DNA of 64,000 nucleotides from assembly GCA_025210525.1 (NCBI GenBank), contig JAOARP010000039.1, positions 62,001 to 126,000 of the forward strand. The letters are read 5' to 3'. The notes under the pieces were generated by a model, which was not told the origin of the DNA, ran no database searches, and was given only the letters and a program-made list of their open reading frames with translations. Every line of letters begins with the position of its first letter. The first letter of the stretch is position 1. The position numbers were made by a program, and so were the translations under genes. This stretch comes from Marinisporobacter sp. GTDB taxonomy: Bacteria > Bacillota > Clostridia > Peptostreptococcales > Thermotaleaceae. Shown here piece after piece: positions 16,641 to 25,990 of this stretch.

Positions 16641-18173
16641 CTATTCTAATTCTCCAATAGCTTCCTCTACTGCTTCTAAAATACTTTCATCATCAATTAA
16701 ATCTGCAGCCTTGTTGATATCCTGATACATGATACGATCTTCATGTAGGGTTTTAATCACCTGACGAATCTTATCATATACTACTTTTGTTCCTTTTCCT
16801 AATTTTTTATTTGCCTTTTCAAAATCTATTGCTTGTGCTGCTGCAAGTAATTCGATGGCAATAACACGACTTGCATTGTAATAAATATCTCTAGCCTTTC
16901 TTGCTGCAATAGTTCCCATACTTACATGATCCTCTTGATTTGCTGAAGATGGAATAGAATCTACACTAGCAGGATGGGCTAAGACTTTATTTTCAGATAC
17001 AAGGGCTGCTGCTGCATATTGAGCAATCATAAATCCTGAATGAAGTCCTCCATGCTCTGTTAAAAATGCTGGAAGTCCACTAAGCTGCGGATTCACAAGT
17101 CTTTCAATTCTTCTTTCACTAACATTTGCAAGCTCAGCTATAGCTATTCCTAAGAAGTCAAAGGCTAATGCCATTGGTTGACCATGGAAGTTTCCTCCTG
17201 AGATAGCTTTTTCCTCATCTTCAAAGATCAGTGGATTGTCTGTTGCTGCATTAATTTCAATATCTACTTTATCTAATACATATTTTACAGCATCTTTACT
17301 TGCCCCATGAATTTGTGGTAAACATCTTAAAGTGTAAGCATCCTGTACTCTTATTTCCCCTTGTCTAGTTGTTCTTTCGCTATCTTCAAGTATTCTTAAG
17401 AAATTCTTTCCAGCAATAATTTGTCCTGGATGCGGTCTTACCTGTTGTACCCTTTCTGTATATGGATCTGTAATACCATTTAACGCCTCCATTGTTAGAG
17501 ATGCTGAAATATCTGCTAATTTACAAAGTTTCTTTGCATCATAGCTTGTTAATGCACCTACAGCTGTTAGTACTTGTGTACCATTAATAAGTGCTAACCC
17601 CTCTTTAGAAGTCAATACTACCGGCTCAATCCCTGCTTTTTCCATAGCTTCTTTTCCAGACATTAATTTTCCCTCATAGTAAGCTTCTCCTTCTCCAATA
17701 AGAACAAGTACCATATGGGCAAGAGGTGCTAAATCTCCACTAGCTCCTAATGAACCTTTCTCTGGAATAGCAGGATGAACTCCTTTATTAATCATTTCAA
17801 TCAATGTATTTAATGTTTTAGGTTGAATCCCTGAAAATCCTTTTGCTAAAGCATTAGCTCGAAGTAACATAACAGCTCTAACAATATCCTCTGGAAAATG
17901 TTTTCCAACCCCACAAGCATGACTGATAATCAAATTTCTTTGAAGATCTTTTGCTTCGTCTTTTGATATAACTACATCACTGAATTTTCCAAAGCCTGTA
18001 GTAATCCCATATACTACTTTTTCTTCATCTACCAACTTATCTACAAAAGCTCTTGATTTTTTTACCTTTTCAAGTGCTTCCTCCGTTAATGCTACAGAAA
18101 AATTTTTTCTTGCAACATTCACTACCTCTTGCAAAGTTAATTTATTCCCGTCGATTAATACTCTATTCATCAT
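16641..18173 (-). CDS. hutH: Histidine ammonia-lyase
   Basis: 510 residues, the normal length. The Ala-Ser-Gly triad that forms the MIO electrophile is at 144-146 in GSLGASGDLAPLAH, and GITTGFG is near residue 56, both diagnostic. The later QDAYTLRC-type segment (VQDAYTLRCLPQ) is also present. It removes ammonia from histidine to give urocanate, feeding HutU. It lies 8 kb from the rest of the pathway and has its own promoter. Two ATG codons stand in a row after GGGGG; either can be the start. Confidence 0.97.
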   Translation of the reverse strand: MMNRVLIDGNKLTLQEVVNVARKNFSVALTEEALEKVKKSRAFVDKLVDEEKVVYGITTGFGKFSDVVISKDEAKDLQRNLIISHACGVGKHFPEDIVRAVMLLRANALAKGFSGIQPKTLNTLIEMINKGVHPAIPEKGSLGASGDLAPLAHMVLVLIGEGEAYYEGKLMSGKEAMEKAGIEPVVLTSKEGLALINGTQVLTAVGALTSYDAKKLCKLADISASLTMEALNGITDPYTERVQQVRPHPGQIIAGKNFLRILEDSERTTRQGEIRVQDAYTLRCLPQIHGASKDAVKYVLDKVDIEINAATDNPLIFEDEEKAISGGNFHGQPMALAFDFLGIAIAELANVSERRIERLVNPQLSGLPAFLTEHGGLHSGFMIAQYAAAALVSENKVLAHPASVDSIPSSANQEDHVSMGTIAARKARDIYYNASRVIAIELLAAAQAIDFEKANKKLGKGTKVVYDKIRQVIKTLHEDRIMYQDINKAADLIDDESILEAVEEAIGELE

Positions 18174-18543
18174 CTTTGCCCCCTTAGATTAAATGTTTAT
18201 TTTGAATGAATTTTTCACTTAGTGTTTGTATTGATAATATTCTGACTTTACTTAATTGTATATTTAACCGTATATTTTGTCAATATTATCCACTGCCGTT
18301 CAAACCTATTCACGTAATATCACTTTATCTGATTAAATCAATACACTTTCTGTAAGCTTTGCATTTTTAAACTCTTTTATCATGCTAAATTGACAAATCA
18401 ATTTGACTTTTCCTGATAGGTTTTATAGTTCATTATTAGACTTTTTATTCATTTATATTTATAATTATTCATTTAATCAATATATCCTTAGGGCTTTTTT
18501 AGTTTTTATTTTAATGATCTTTTACACATGAAAAATAGCTGTG
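18174..18543. other. Intergenic region upstream of hutH
   Basis: 370 AT-rich bases holding the hutH promoter and a pair of direct repeats. The half next to the response-regulator gene shows no recognisable terminator or gene. Confidence 0.5.
18255..18283 (-). promoter_or_regulatory. Sigma-A promoter of hutH with direct repeats
   Basis: On the minus strand, TTGACA (18283-18278) and TACAAT (18260-18255) are 17 bases apart. On the plus strand the octamer GTATATTT occurs at 18258-18265 and 18270-18277, with a 12-base period, covering the -10 and spacer; a regulator-binding site is plausible. Confidence 0.7.
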
Positions 18544-19656
18544 TCACAAAACAGAATTTTCATATAATTTTTTAGTAGCATCACTTAATTCTATGCCTAA
18601 TTCACGCTTAAAATCATTTGATATCTTTTTATAATGCTCTTTCAATCTCGTATAGTCTTCTATCTTTGCATAAGTCTTCATCAATGTTGCGTGAATTTCC
18701 TCAATATATGGATTTTTTTCAACTATTCCTTTTAGATAAGCTATTGCTTCCTTGTACTTACCCTCTACTATGTAGAAATTTGATATTTTTTCAAGCACAT
18801 TTATATAGATCTTCCCAAGCCGTTCTTGTTCATTTTTAGTCCAATGATAGTCATTTTCTTCTAAATACTCTGCTCTATATAATCGAATACTTTTCTCCAA
18901 TAACTCTATATTCTTGGTATTTACTACTTTATTCCTATCAAACATCTTCTCAAATTCTTCCACATCGCAAAATATTTTACCTATATCAAATTTATACATT
19001 TCATTTGCATAGATAATTGCTTGATCGAGGTTTATAGTTTTTAATGCATTTCTTACATAGTATATATTCGTATGCAAAAGTTTGGTTGCTTGTTCCTCTT
19101 CTTTGTTATGCCAAAGCTCTTCAATAATTTTAGATTTATGTACAAATTTACCTCTATTATGTACAAGATATGCAGCAAGTTCTTTTGCTTTAGCAGTACG
19201 CCATTTAATAGCTTGTTCTCCTTTTGTTATTTCAAAATTTCCAAAACACAAAATTTTATTTTCTTCGTTCTTTTTATTTAGTTCAAGAATATCTTTATGT
19301 CTTTTCATAACTCTTTCTATAGTCTTATCAAGCCTTCTCTTCAGTATTGGCTTCATCACATAATCTATTGCATTCACTTCAAATGCATCTACAGCATAGT
19401 CATTATAAGCTGTAACAAATACTATTTGCACAGTACTATCTATTTCTAATATTTTCTCTGCCGCTTCAATTCCCTTCATCTTTGGCATTTCAATATCTAA
19501 GAAAAACAAATGTACTTCTTCTTTTTTTATTTTTTCAAAAACCTTAGTTATATCTGTATAGGCTCCTACAACTTGAATATGATCATACCCTTTAAGAAGA
19601 CGTTCTAAATTATTTAACGCATGCTTTTCATCATCTACTAATACAGTTCTAATCAA
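18544..19656 (-). CDS. Response regulator with BTAD output domain
   Basis: 370 residues from a TTG at 19656, preceded by GGAGAGGTGAGCC and overlapping the sensor kinase stop by 8 bases, which suggests coupled translation. A receiver domain spans 1-120 with VDDEKHA at 7-13, phospho-acceptor D54 in FFLDIEMP, and a later TAYNDYAV and YVMKP. A winged-helix DNA-binding part follows (about 145-235), then a BTAD helical repeat (about 240-370). The layout matches SARP-like response regulators common in clostridia. Targets are unknown. The partner is the hybrid kinase just upstream. Confidence 0.85.
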   Translation of the reverse strand: MIRTVLVDDEKHALNNLERLLKGYDHIQVVGAYTDITKVFEKIKKEEVHLFFLDIEMPKMKGIEAAEKILEIDSTVQIVFVTAYNDYAVDAFEVNAIDYVMKPILKRRLDKTIERVMKRHKDILELNKKNEENKILCFGNFEITKGEQAIKWRTAKAKELAAYLVHNRGKFVHKSKIIEELWHNKEEEQATKLLHTNIYYVRNALKTINLDQAIIYANEMYKFDIGKIFCDVEEFEKMFDRNKVVNTKNIELLEKSIRLYRAEYLEENDYHWTKNEQERLGKIYINVLEKISNFYIVEGKYKEAIAYLKGIVEKNPYIEEIHATLMKTYAKIEDYTRLKEHYKKISNDFKRELGIELSDATKKLYENSVL

Positions 19657-22600
19657 AAGGCTCACCTCTCCTATGTGGAATCTTAATACAAACTGTTGTT
19701 CCCTTTTTAACTTCACTTTCAATTTCAATACCATATCCATAAATACGTTCTAATCTCTTAGTTACATTTCTAAGACCTACACTCTTACTTGTAGAATTCT
19801 CATTTAGAATAGATATTAATTTGTCTTTTGATATTCCTACCCCATCATCTTCCACTTTAATATGAATAAAATTGTCATTTTCTTTGATAGAAATTTTTAT
19901 ATTTCCACCTTCTTCTTTTTTCAATATACCATGCTTTACTGCATTTTCTACAATTGGCTGTAAAATGAGTGTAGGCATCATAAAATTAATAGGGTCCATA
20001 TCATAATGACAATTTATTTTCTCCTCAAATCTAGCATTCTCAATAGCTAAATAAGACTGTACAAATTCTATTTCTTTTTCAATACGCACAAATTTGTCCA
20101 TATTGCTAAAATCAAAGCTACTTCTTAAGTAATTACTTAATTCCGTAATTAATTCTGCTGCCTTTTCAGGATCTGTATGGCAAAAGGATATGATTGTATT
20201 GAGTGCATTATATAAAAAATGTGGTTTGATTTGTGCCTGTAAAAATGCCATTTCTGCATGAATTGCATAATGAACTGATTTTTTAAGTTCAAGAAGTGTT
20301 TTGACACGAGCTTTCAATTCACTCATTTCAAAGGGTTTTAATAAAAAGTCATTGGCTCCTGATTCGAATCCTGTCAAAATTGCTTCTGGATTATTTTGAG
20401 CTGTAAGCATAAGAACAGGTAAATCATAAATAGAATATTTTTTACGAATCTCTTTACAGACTTCATATCCTGACATTTGTGGCATCATAATATCAAGAAT
20501 AACAAGATCTATTTCTTTATTTTTTAAAATTATATCTAATGCTTGGGTTCCCTTTGTGGCTGTAATAATAGAATATTTTTCAGTAGATAATATGTTTAGA
20601 AGAGAATGCAAATTCACACGCTCATCATCAACAATTAATACAGTAAACTCTCCATCCTGCTCAAGGCTTACTGCTTCTTCAGAAAATAGATTCTGTAAAT
20701 GATCCTCCTCCATTATTGCGTTCTTTTCATTTCTGAAAATTTTTTCTCTATACTCACTGATTGGCATAGTAAAGGTAAATTTGGATCCTTTTTTCACTTC
20801 TGATGTTACCCATATTTTTCCTTCTTGTATTTCTACAAGTTTCTTTGTAATATTAAGACCTAATCCAATTCCTCCATAAGATTCTGTTAAAGATGTATTC
20901 TCTTGTTCAAAGGGCTTAAAAATATCATTCAATTTCTCTTTTGATATTCCAATACCCGTATCTTCTACACTTATTTCTATCATACCATTATTTTCTATAG
21001 CTGAAATACTGACTTTACCCTTCTGTGTAAATTTTACAGCATTTCCTAATAAATTATATATAATCTGTGTCATTCGATCCTCATCCCCATAAACAAGAGG
21101 AATATCCATAGACAAATTATTTATTAATATAATTTCTTTATCGGTAATCAAATGTTTTTGTACTGCCAAAGCCGTTTGTACGACTTGTTGTAAATCTACA
21201 TTCTTTCTATTCAGCTTTATATCTCCATATTTTAATTTTGAATAATCCAATATTTCATTTACAAGATTAGCAAGTCTCCTTCCACTTGATACTACCAAAG
21301 ACAACTTTTCTTTCTGTTTTTGGTTGATCAGTCCTTCCATACTTTGTAAAACAGATTCTGTAATACTGATCATACCATGAAGAGGTGTTCTCAATTCATG
21401 GGAAGTATTTGCAAGAAACTCATCTTTAAGCTTATTTAATGAAATCATTTTATCTGATAATTCTTCCACTTCATCAAATGTCTTTGCATATTTTGCTGCT
21501 AAAATATACGCTTGAATGAGCAACATGATAAATGTTGTAAATCCAATCAATCCACCAGGCTTACTTTTGACCATATTCAAATAATATAAACAATCATGCA
21601 CATAAGTTACGAAAAAAAGTATCATTCCGAAAAATAATAAATCTGCTCCTTGTTCTTTTCTACGTATAGCTCGAATAACAGAAATGCATATATTATAGGA
21701 TATAATTGCTACATACACCTCCATGAAAGTTAAATACTTTGTATAAATATATATAGGTGTAAGCATGATAAAAACTGTAAGTAGCAATGATATCTGAACA
21801 AAAAATTTTACCCCTTTCTCTGAAGATTCTTCTGGATACACCTCATGTATAAAAACAAACCATATAGTTGCTCCCCAATAAACAGTCATATACTCAATAA
21901 ATATGATCAAACCAAAATCTATAGTAGGGATTAATGTAGTAATAAAATATTCTCCTGTAAAAAAAATTCTTACTGACATTCCTAAAAGGGCTATGACGAA
22001 ATATAAAATAGATCTATTCCTTCTTTGCAGCCAGTATATAGCCATATGATAAATAATCATGCTCCATATAGCTCCAAAAAGAAGCATCTCTCTTCTTGCC
22101 GAATTTTCTTTCATTATTCTTATTTGTTCCATCAACCCGAAATCTATAGAATGCCAAAATCCACCTCTCGCATAGGTATAATTTGATATTTGCACAATGA
22201 TTTCAAATTCATTAGAATCATTTTCAAAGTGAACGATTTGTGGTTTATATTCAGGTATAGTATTTTCTTTATTTTTCCCAACAATCCCACTTGTTGCAAT
22301 GGTCTTTCTATTGATCATGAGTTTATAAGCAGTAGACTCCGTCAATATTTTTAATCCTTTTAAATCATCTATATTGTTTGTTTTTATCTTTAACCGATAA
22401 GTAGCATATCCTTTCCCTGGAAATTTTTCGTTATTTATTTTATATTTGTTCCACCCACTAGGCACATGGAAATATCCAGTAGGTTTATACACTCTTTCTC
22501 CTTTATGAAAATCATCATAAGTAAGTAATTGATTCCAGTAAAATTCCCACTCTCCATCAAGCTTAATAGGACCCTCCTTTTGAAAGCTCCACTGGGTAAT

Positions 22601-22729
22601 ATCTAATTCACCTTTTTTAGCTACAGGCATTTTCCTTTCTTCCCTTGAAAAACCAGCAAAATTTAGCAGTATGCCTATAAGTAAGATAAATATAAAAACA
22701 CTATATTTTTTATTTATACAAGATTTCAT
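19649..22729 (-). CDS. Hybrid sensor kinase with two different kinase modules and a receiver
   Basis: 1026 residues. An N-terminal membrane anchor (10-25) is followed by an outside beta-sandwich domain of the 7TMR-DISMED2 type (about 45-200), seven membrane segments (about 215-415), a HisKA domain with H444 in NTSHELRTP, an HATPase domain to about 660, a receiver (about 700-815, VLIVDDERVN and LVILDIMMPQM), then a second LytS-type kinase (QAQIKPHFLYNALNTII) with its own HATPase (DDGVGIS). Two histidines and one receiver in one chain allow a built-in phosphorelay. It ends overlapping the BTAD regulator. The outside domain may bind a carbohydrate-like ligand, as guessed for DISMED2. Confidence 0.88.
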   Translation of the reverse strand: MKSCINKKYSVFIFILLIGILLNFAGFSREERKMPVAKKGELDITQWSFQKEGPIKLDGEWEFYWNQLLTYDDFHKGERVYKPTGYFHVPSGWNKYKINNEKFPGKGYATYRLKIKTNNIDDLKGLKILTESTAYKLMINRKTIATSGIVGKNKENTIPEYKPQIVHFENDSNEFEIIVQISNYTYARGGFWHSIDFGLMEQIRIMKENSARREMLLFGAIWSMIIYHMAIYWLQRRNRSILYFVIALLGMSVRIFFTGEYFITTLIPTIDFGLIIFIEYMTVYWGATIWFVFIHEVYPEESSEKGVKFFVQISLLLTVFIMLTPIYIYTKYLTFMEVYVAIISYNICISVIRAIRRKEQGADLLFFGMILFFVTYVHDCLYYLNMVKSKPGGLIGFTTFIMLLIQAYILAAKYAKTFDEVEELSDKMISLNKLKDEFLANTSHELRTPLHGMISITESVLQSMEGLINQKQKEKLSLVVSSGRRLANLVNEILDYSKLKYGDIKLNRKNVDLQQVVQTALAVQKHLITDKEIILINNLSMDIPLVYGDEDRMTQIIYNLLGNAVKFTQKGKVSISAIENNGMIEISVEDTGIGISKEKLNDIFKPFEQENTSLTESYGGIGLGLNITKKLVEIQEGKIWVTSEVKKGSKFTFTMPISEYREKIFRNEKNAIMEEDHLQNLFSEEAVSLEQDGEFTVLIVDDERVNLHSLLNILSTEKYSIITATKGTQALDIILKNKEIDLVILDIMMPQMSGYEVCKEIRKKYSIYDLPVLMLTAQNNPEAILTGFESGANDFLLKPFEMSELKARVKTLLELKKSVHYAIHAEMAFLQAQIKPHFLYNALNTIISFCHTDPEKAAELITELSNYLRSSFDFSNMDKFVRIEKEIEFVQSYLAIENARFEEKINCHYDMDPINFMMPTLILQPIVENAVKHGILKKEEGGNIKISIKENDNFIHIKVEDDGVGISKDKLISILNENSTSKSVGLRNVTKRLERIYGYGIEIESEVKKGTTVCIKIPHRRGEPFD

Positions 22730-22856
22730 GTTTACACTCGCCTTTATAATTTCCTTCTATATAGAATGTTTTTACTATATAGTTATTTTCTTGATTTATT
22801 TTATCAATTTTATATCTCAAATTACAAGCTTTATAAATAAATATTCATATATAATT

Positions 22857-22886
22857 AAAACAGATGGCCATTAGAAGCCATCTGCT
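22857..22886 (-). terminator. Terminator of the copper-amine-oxidase-domain protein gene
   Basis: An 8-base core stem (22861-22868 with 22877-22884), loop of 8, then a T run on the minus strand. Confidence 0.65.
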
Positions 22887-22905
22887 TTAATATCTTATCA
22901 CCTAT

Positions 22906-23847
22906 TTATTCAGTTTCATATACGCTTTCAACAACTGTTTCATCTTCTGTGCTTACTAATTCTTCATCTAGCTCTTCTTCTATTTCTTCATCTATTTCTA
23001 TCGTTTCTGTATCCTGATCATAGCCTACCTTTAAGCCCAATTGTTCTGCAATGAATCTTAAAGGAACAATCGTTCTATTGTTCATAATTTGAGCAGGTAC
23101 ATCAATAGCTATTTCTTCTCCATTAACAAAAACTTTTCCATCGTTTAATTGGAATACTATTTCTACATCCTCCTTGCTCACTATTACCTTTCTTTCTTCC
23201 CCATTCCACGTAACATTTGCTCCTAAACCTTCTGTGATAGCTCTTACTGGAATTAATGTTCTACCTTCTTTGATAACAGGTGGTGTATCAAATTTAAAAT
23301 GTCCTTTCTTCTTTAAAATATTTTCTATTGGAATGATCTTTACATCAGGGTTATTATTTCTAATTTCTTCTGCTCTTTCTCTTAGTTTATTTATTTCTTC
23401 TTCTGAATAACTTTTCTTAATTAACCTTTTCATTTCAACTCTTATTTTTTTCATTTCTTCCTTCATCTCATTTACATCCTTACGAGATTTTTTAAGTTCC
23501 TTCAATAATGTCTGGAAATTCTCAAGCTTTTCGTGTTTTTTTACTTCTTCTAATCTTTTTCCTATCCCCTCTTTGTACATATTCTTTTTTATTGCCTCTA
23601 TTCTTGCCTTGATCGCTTCTCCTTTTTCCTTTTTATCAAATACTCTCTTCTTAGCATTTTCTTCTCTTTCTTTTTTAGCTTGAATTTTTTCTTTAACATA
23701 ATCCTTTCTTTTCATCTCTTTCGATACTTGTGATTTACTCTTCTTTGTAGTAGGTTTTTCTGCTCTTGCAATACTTCCTATAGAGCTTGTAAAAATAAAC
23801 GTAAAAATAATGGACAATGAAATAATTTTTCTTAATTGATTATTCAT
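22906..23847 (-). CDS. Exported K/E-rich coiled-coil protein with copper amine oxidase N-terminal-like domain
   Basis: 313 residues. A signal peptide covers about 1-29 (ends SIARAE). Residues 30-165 are almost all K, E and R in a predicted coiled coil. Residues 180-285 carry two copies of the stalk pattern (EGRTLIPVRAITEGLGA... and NNRTIVPLRFIAEQLGL), the domain named after the N-terminus of copper amine oxidase, often found in cell-wall proteins of clostridia. The tail is acidic. It has no catalytic part, so a structural wall or peptide-binding role is likely. It lies downstream of sigI-rsgI in the same direction. AAAGGAGGAG precedes the ATG. Confidence 0.8.
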   Translation of the reverse strand: MNNQLRKIISLSIIFTFIFTSSIGSIARAEKPTTKKSKSQVSKEMKRKDYVKEKIQAKKEREENAKKRVFDKKEKGEAIKARIEAIKKNMYKEGIGKRLEEVKKHEKLENFQTLLKELKKSRKDVNEMKEEMKKIRVEMKRLIKKSYSEEEINKLRERAEEIRNNNPDVKIIPIENILKKKGHFKFDTPPVIKEGRTLIPVRAITEGLGANVTWNGEERKVIVSKEDVEIVFQLNDGKVFVNGEEIAIDVPAQIMNNRTIVPLRFIAEQLGLKVGYDQDTETIEIDEEIEEELDEELVSTEDETVVESVYETE

Positions 23848-23982
23848 CTGATCTCCTCCTTTGTTTTTATGAATTAACTTTCTATCATAGGATACGTATG
23901 CATTTATTTTTTTGGGTACTTTATATAAAAAATATTTCTAAATTTTAAGAGCACTGTTCTTTAAAGACAGTGCTCCTTATTT

Positions 23983-25122
23983 TTAATCTTCCTTATTCTT
24001 CTTCTCTAATCTCTTGTTCTCTTTGAATTTTTCTATTTTTTCTTTTTCATTCTTTCTTTTTATCAATTCCTCTTTTTTCTGTTCTCTCTTTGCTTCCTTT
24101 GATTCTCTCATTTTTTCTATTTTCTCTTTCTTATCTTCCTTTTTCTTCTTTACAGCTTTTTTCCTTATTTCCTCATATTCTTTCCTATTCTCAATTTTAT
24201 TTTCTCTATTTTGCTGTATATCTTTTTTCTCTTTTTGCTGTTTTTTTATTTGATTTGATGTTTCATTCTTAGTTTTATCTATTTTTTGTTTGGGCTTCGT
24301 CTTATCATTTTTCTCTAGCCTATTATTTTTCTCTTGTGGTGAAATCTTTTCTTTTACTTTATTTTTTATCTTCTTCTCTTTTAGCCTTCCAATTTCTTTA
24401 TTTACTATTTCTTGTACCTTCATATTTTTAATCTGATCTAATGTAATATTTTGTCCTTTTTCCTTTGATTGCTTATAAACTTCATATTTTCCTATAGAAA
24501 TATTCTCTTCTTTAGCTTCCTTTAGATCTTTTTCATTTCCTTGTATATAAAAAAGATCTATGTCCTCTATTTTTTCATTTTCTTGAATCTTCTCTTTGAT
24601 TTTCTTAACATCGATGGTTTTTTCTTTAGCATTCTCCTCTACAGCTGCTGTAGCTATTAAGACTTTATTTTTTTCTTTTGTAATATATTCTTTTTTCTTT
24701 GCATTATCAATAACAATGAGTATAGCTTCTTCAATAAACATATCTCTGAATTCTCTATCTATTAATTCTTTCCCTTCCGTATTAAGAGCTTCTACCTGTA
24801 ATACCTTCTCTTCTTCATTGATCTTGAATTCAATGCTAGGATTAATATCTATACTCACTATTGCCGCATAATTCATAGTTTCTAATGTATCAAATTGATC
24901 AATCTTTATAGTAGATAAAACCATTATCATGAAAACAGCTACAATTAAACTTATATTTTTAATATTAGCTTTTTTCTCCCTATAAATGTCTTCTTTCACA
25001 AAAATAATTTCTTTTCCAACAGCTAAACCATCTTTTTTTATAATCTTCATATACTTTGCATGCTCTGTTAAAACAATTGCAAAACCTTCTTCTATTTTCA
25101 AGACACAACCCCTATAAACCAC
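23983..25122 (-). CDS. rsgI: Anti-sigma factor RsgI-like membrane protein
   Basis: 379 residues from GTG 25122, which has AGGAGG 8 bases away and overlaps the sigI stop by 11 bases. The N-terminal 45 residues (CVLKIEEGFAIVLTEHAKYMKI) are an RsgI-type SigI-binding domain; a single membrane segment follows at about 50-70; residues 75-190 are the conserved outside part (AAIVSIDINPSIEFKINEEEKV). The C-terminal half (about 215-379) is a very long K/E-rich stretch. In cellulolytic clostridia this end holds a sugar-sensing domain; here it holds none, so sensing may be by another means. It should hold SigI inactive at the membrane until a signal arrives. Confidence 0.85.
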   Translation of the reverse strand: MVYRGCVLKIEEGFAIVLTEHAKYMKIIKKDGLAVGKEIIFVKEDIYREKKANIKNISLIVAVFMIMVLSTIKIDQFDTLETMNYAAIVSIDINPSIEFKINEEEKVLQVEALNTEGKELIDREFRDMFIEEAILIVIDNAKKKEYITKEKNKVLIATAAVEENAKEKTIDVKKIKEKIQENEKIEDIDLFYIQGNEKDLKEAKEENISIGKYEVYKQSKEKGQNITLDQIKNMKVQEIVNKEIGRLKEKKIKNKVKEKISPQEKNNRLEKNDKTKPKQKIDKTKNETSNQIKKQQKEKKDIQQNRENKIENRKEYEEIRKKAVKKKKEDKKEKIEKMRESKEAKREQKKEELIKRKNEKEKIEKFKENKRLEKKNKED

Positions 25123-25846
25123 CCTCAACACCTCCTTTAGAACTTCCTACATAGTTCTTTAGCTTTTCAAAATCTCCCTCTAGTATAATAGCTGTAGCAA
25201 TAATGAATTTTCTACTTCTTTTTAAAATTTTCACACTAGTCCCTAACTGATCTATAAGCTTTTTACTAGGTAATCTTTTTTTTCGAAATAGCTCTTCTTT
25301 CAGCCCTTCATCATCTGTAATATATTTTGCAATCCTTATAGCATTTGCTCTTGTATCTATATGCTTAGGAGCTTCTTCAACCAAATCAGAAAAACCAATC
25401 TGAAAATCCTTTAACTTTTCTTCAAATTCTTCTATTTCTGTTTTTAATGTGAAATTTTTTGTGAAATCATCTATAGAAAAATGTTTTTGTAATTGATCAT
25501 TGTCATCTTCTTCAAATTGGCTAATAGGAATAGCTTTTTTATGTTTACTTTTCTTTCTAATATCATCTATTATTCTATTTTTTATAACAAGCTGTGCAAA
25601 TCCTATAAAATTCCCTCTGTTTTTTTCATATTTATCAATAGCTTCATTAAAAGCTTCTATTCCTACACTTAATTCCTCACTATTTTCTGCTTCAATATAT
25701 CTATTTAATTGATCAGATGCGGTTTTTATAATAAATGGTATGTATTCTTCAATAATTTTTTCTCTTTCTTCTATATCCCCTTTTTTAACACTCTCAAGTC
25801 TTTTAGTTAGAGCGTCTCTCTTAAAAAAATTCAATAGGCGTCCCAA
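25112..25846 (-). CDS. sigI: RNA polymerase sigma factor SigI
   Basis: 244 residues, starting TTG with GGAGGTG 7 bases upstream. The N-terminal region 2 is seen in REKIIEEYIPFIIKTAS and YEKNRGNFIGFAQLVIKNRIIDDIRK, and the C-terminal half has the SigI-type helical region (SKKLIDQLGTSVKILKRSRKFIIA) in place of a usual region 4. It pairs with the overlapping rsgI. In Bacillus SigI responds to heat; in clostridia it often controls wall or polysaccharide-degrading proteins. I did not find the ACCCCC/CGAA promoter pattern upstream. Confidence 0.9.
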   Translation of the reverse strand: MGRLLNFFKRDALTKRLESVKKGDIEEREKIIEEYIPFIIKTASDQLNRYIEAENSEELSVGIEAFNEAIDKYEKNRGNFIGFAQLVIKNRIIDDIRKKSKHKKAIPISQFEEDDNDQLQKHFSIDDFTKNFTLKTEIEEFEEKLKDFQIGFSDLVEEAPKHIDTRANAIRIAKYITDDEGLKEELFRKKRLPSKKLIDQLGTSVKILKRSRKFIIATAIILEGDFEKLKNYVGSSKGGVEGGL

Positions 25847-25963
25847 AATTATTCACCTCCGTGTTCATAGGTATTCGTAAATTGATAAAAATTTAGATCC
25901 CTAAAAACATTATTTCTTTAAGTATATATGAAAAACTATCATCTAAAAAAGAGGGATAAAATT

Positions 25964-25990
25964 GGAAAAAGAGACGGATAAACGTCTCTT
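25964..25990 (-). terminator. Terminator of the DUF554 gene
   Basis: An 8-base perfect stem (25969-25976 with 25983-25990) that overlaps the stop codon, with five T after it on the minus strand. Confidence 0.7.

Noticed and set aside
24014-24272. Plus-strand ORFs rich in F and S over rsgI
   Set aside because: Antisense shadow of the K/E-rich end of rsgI.
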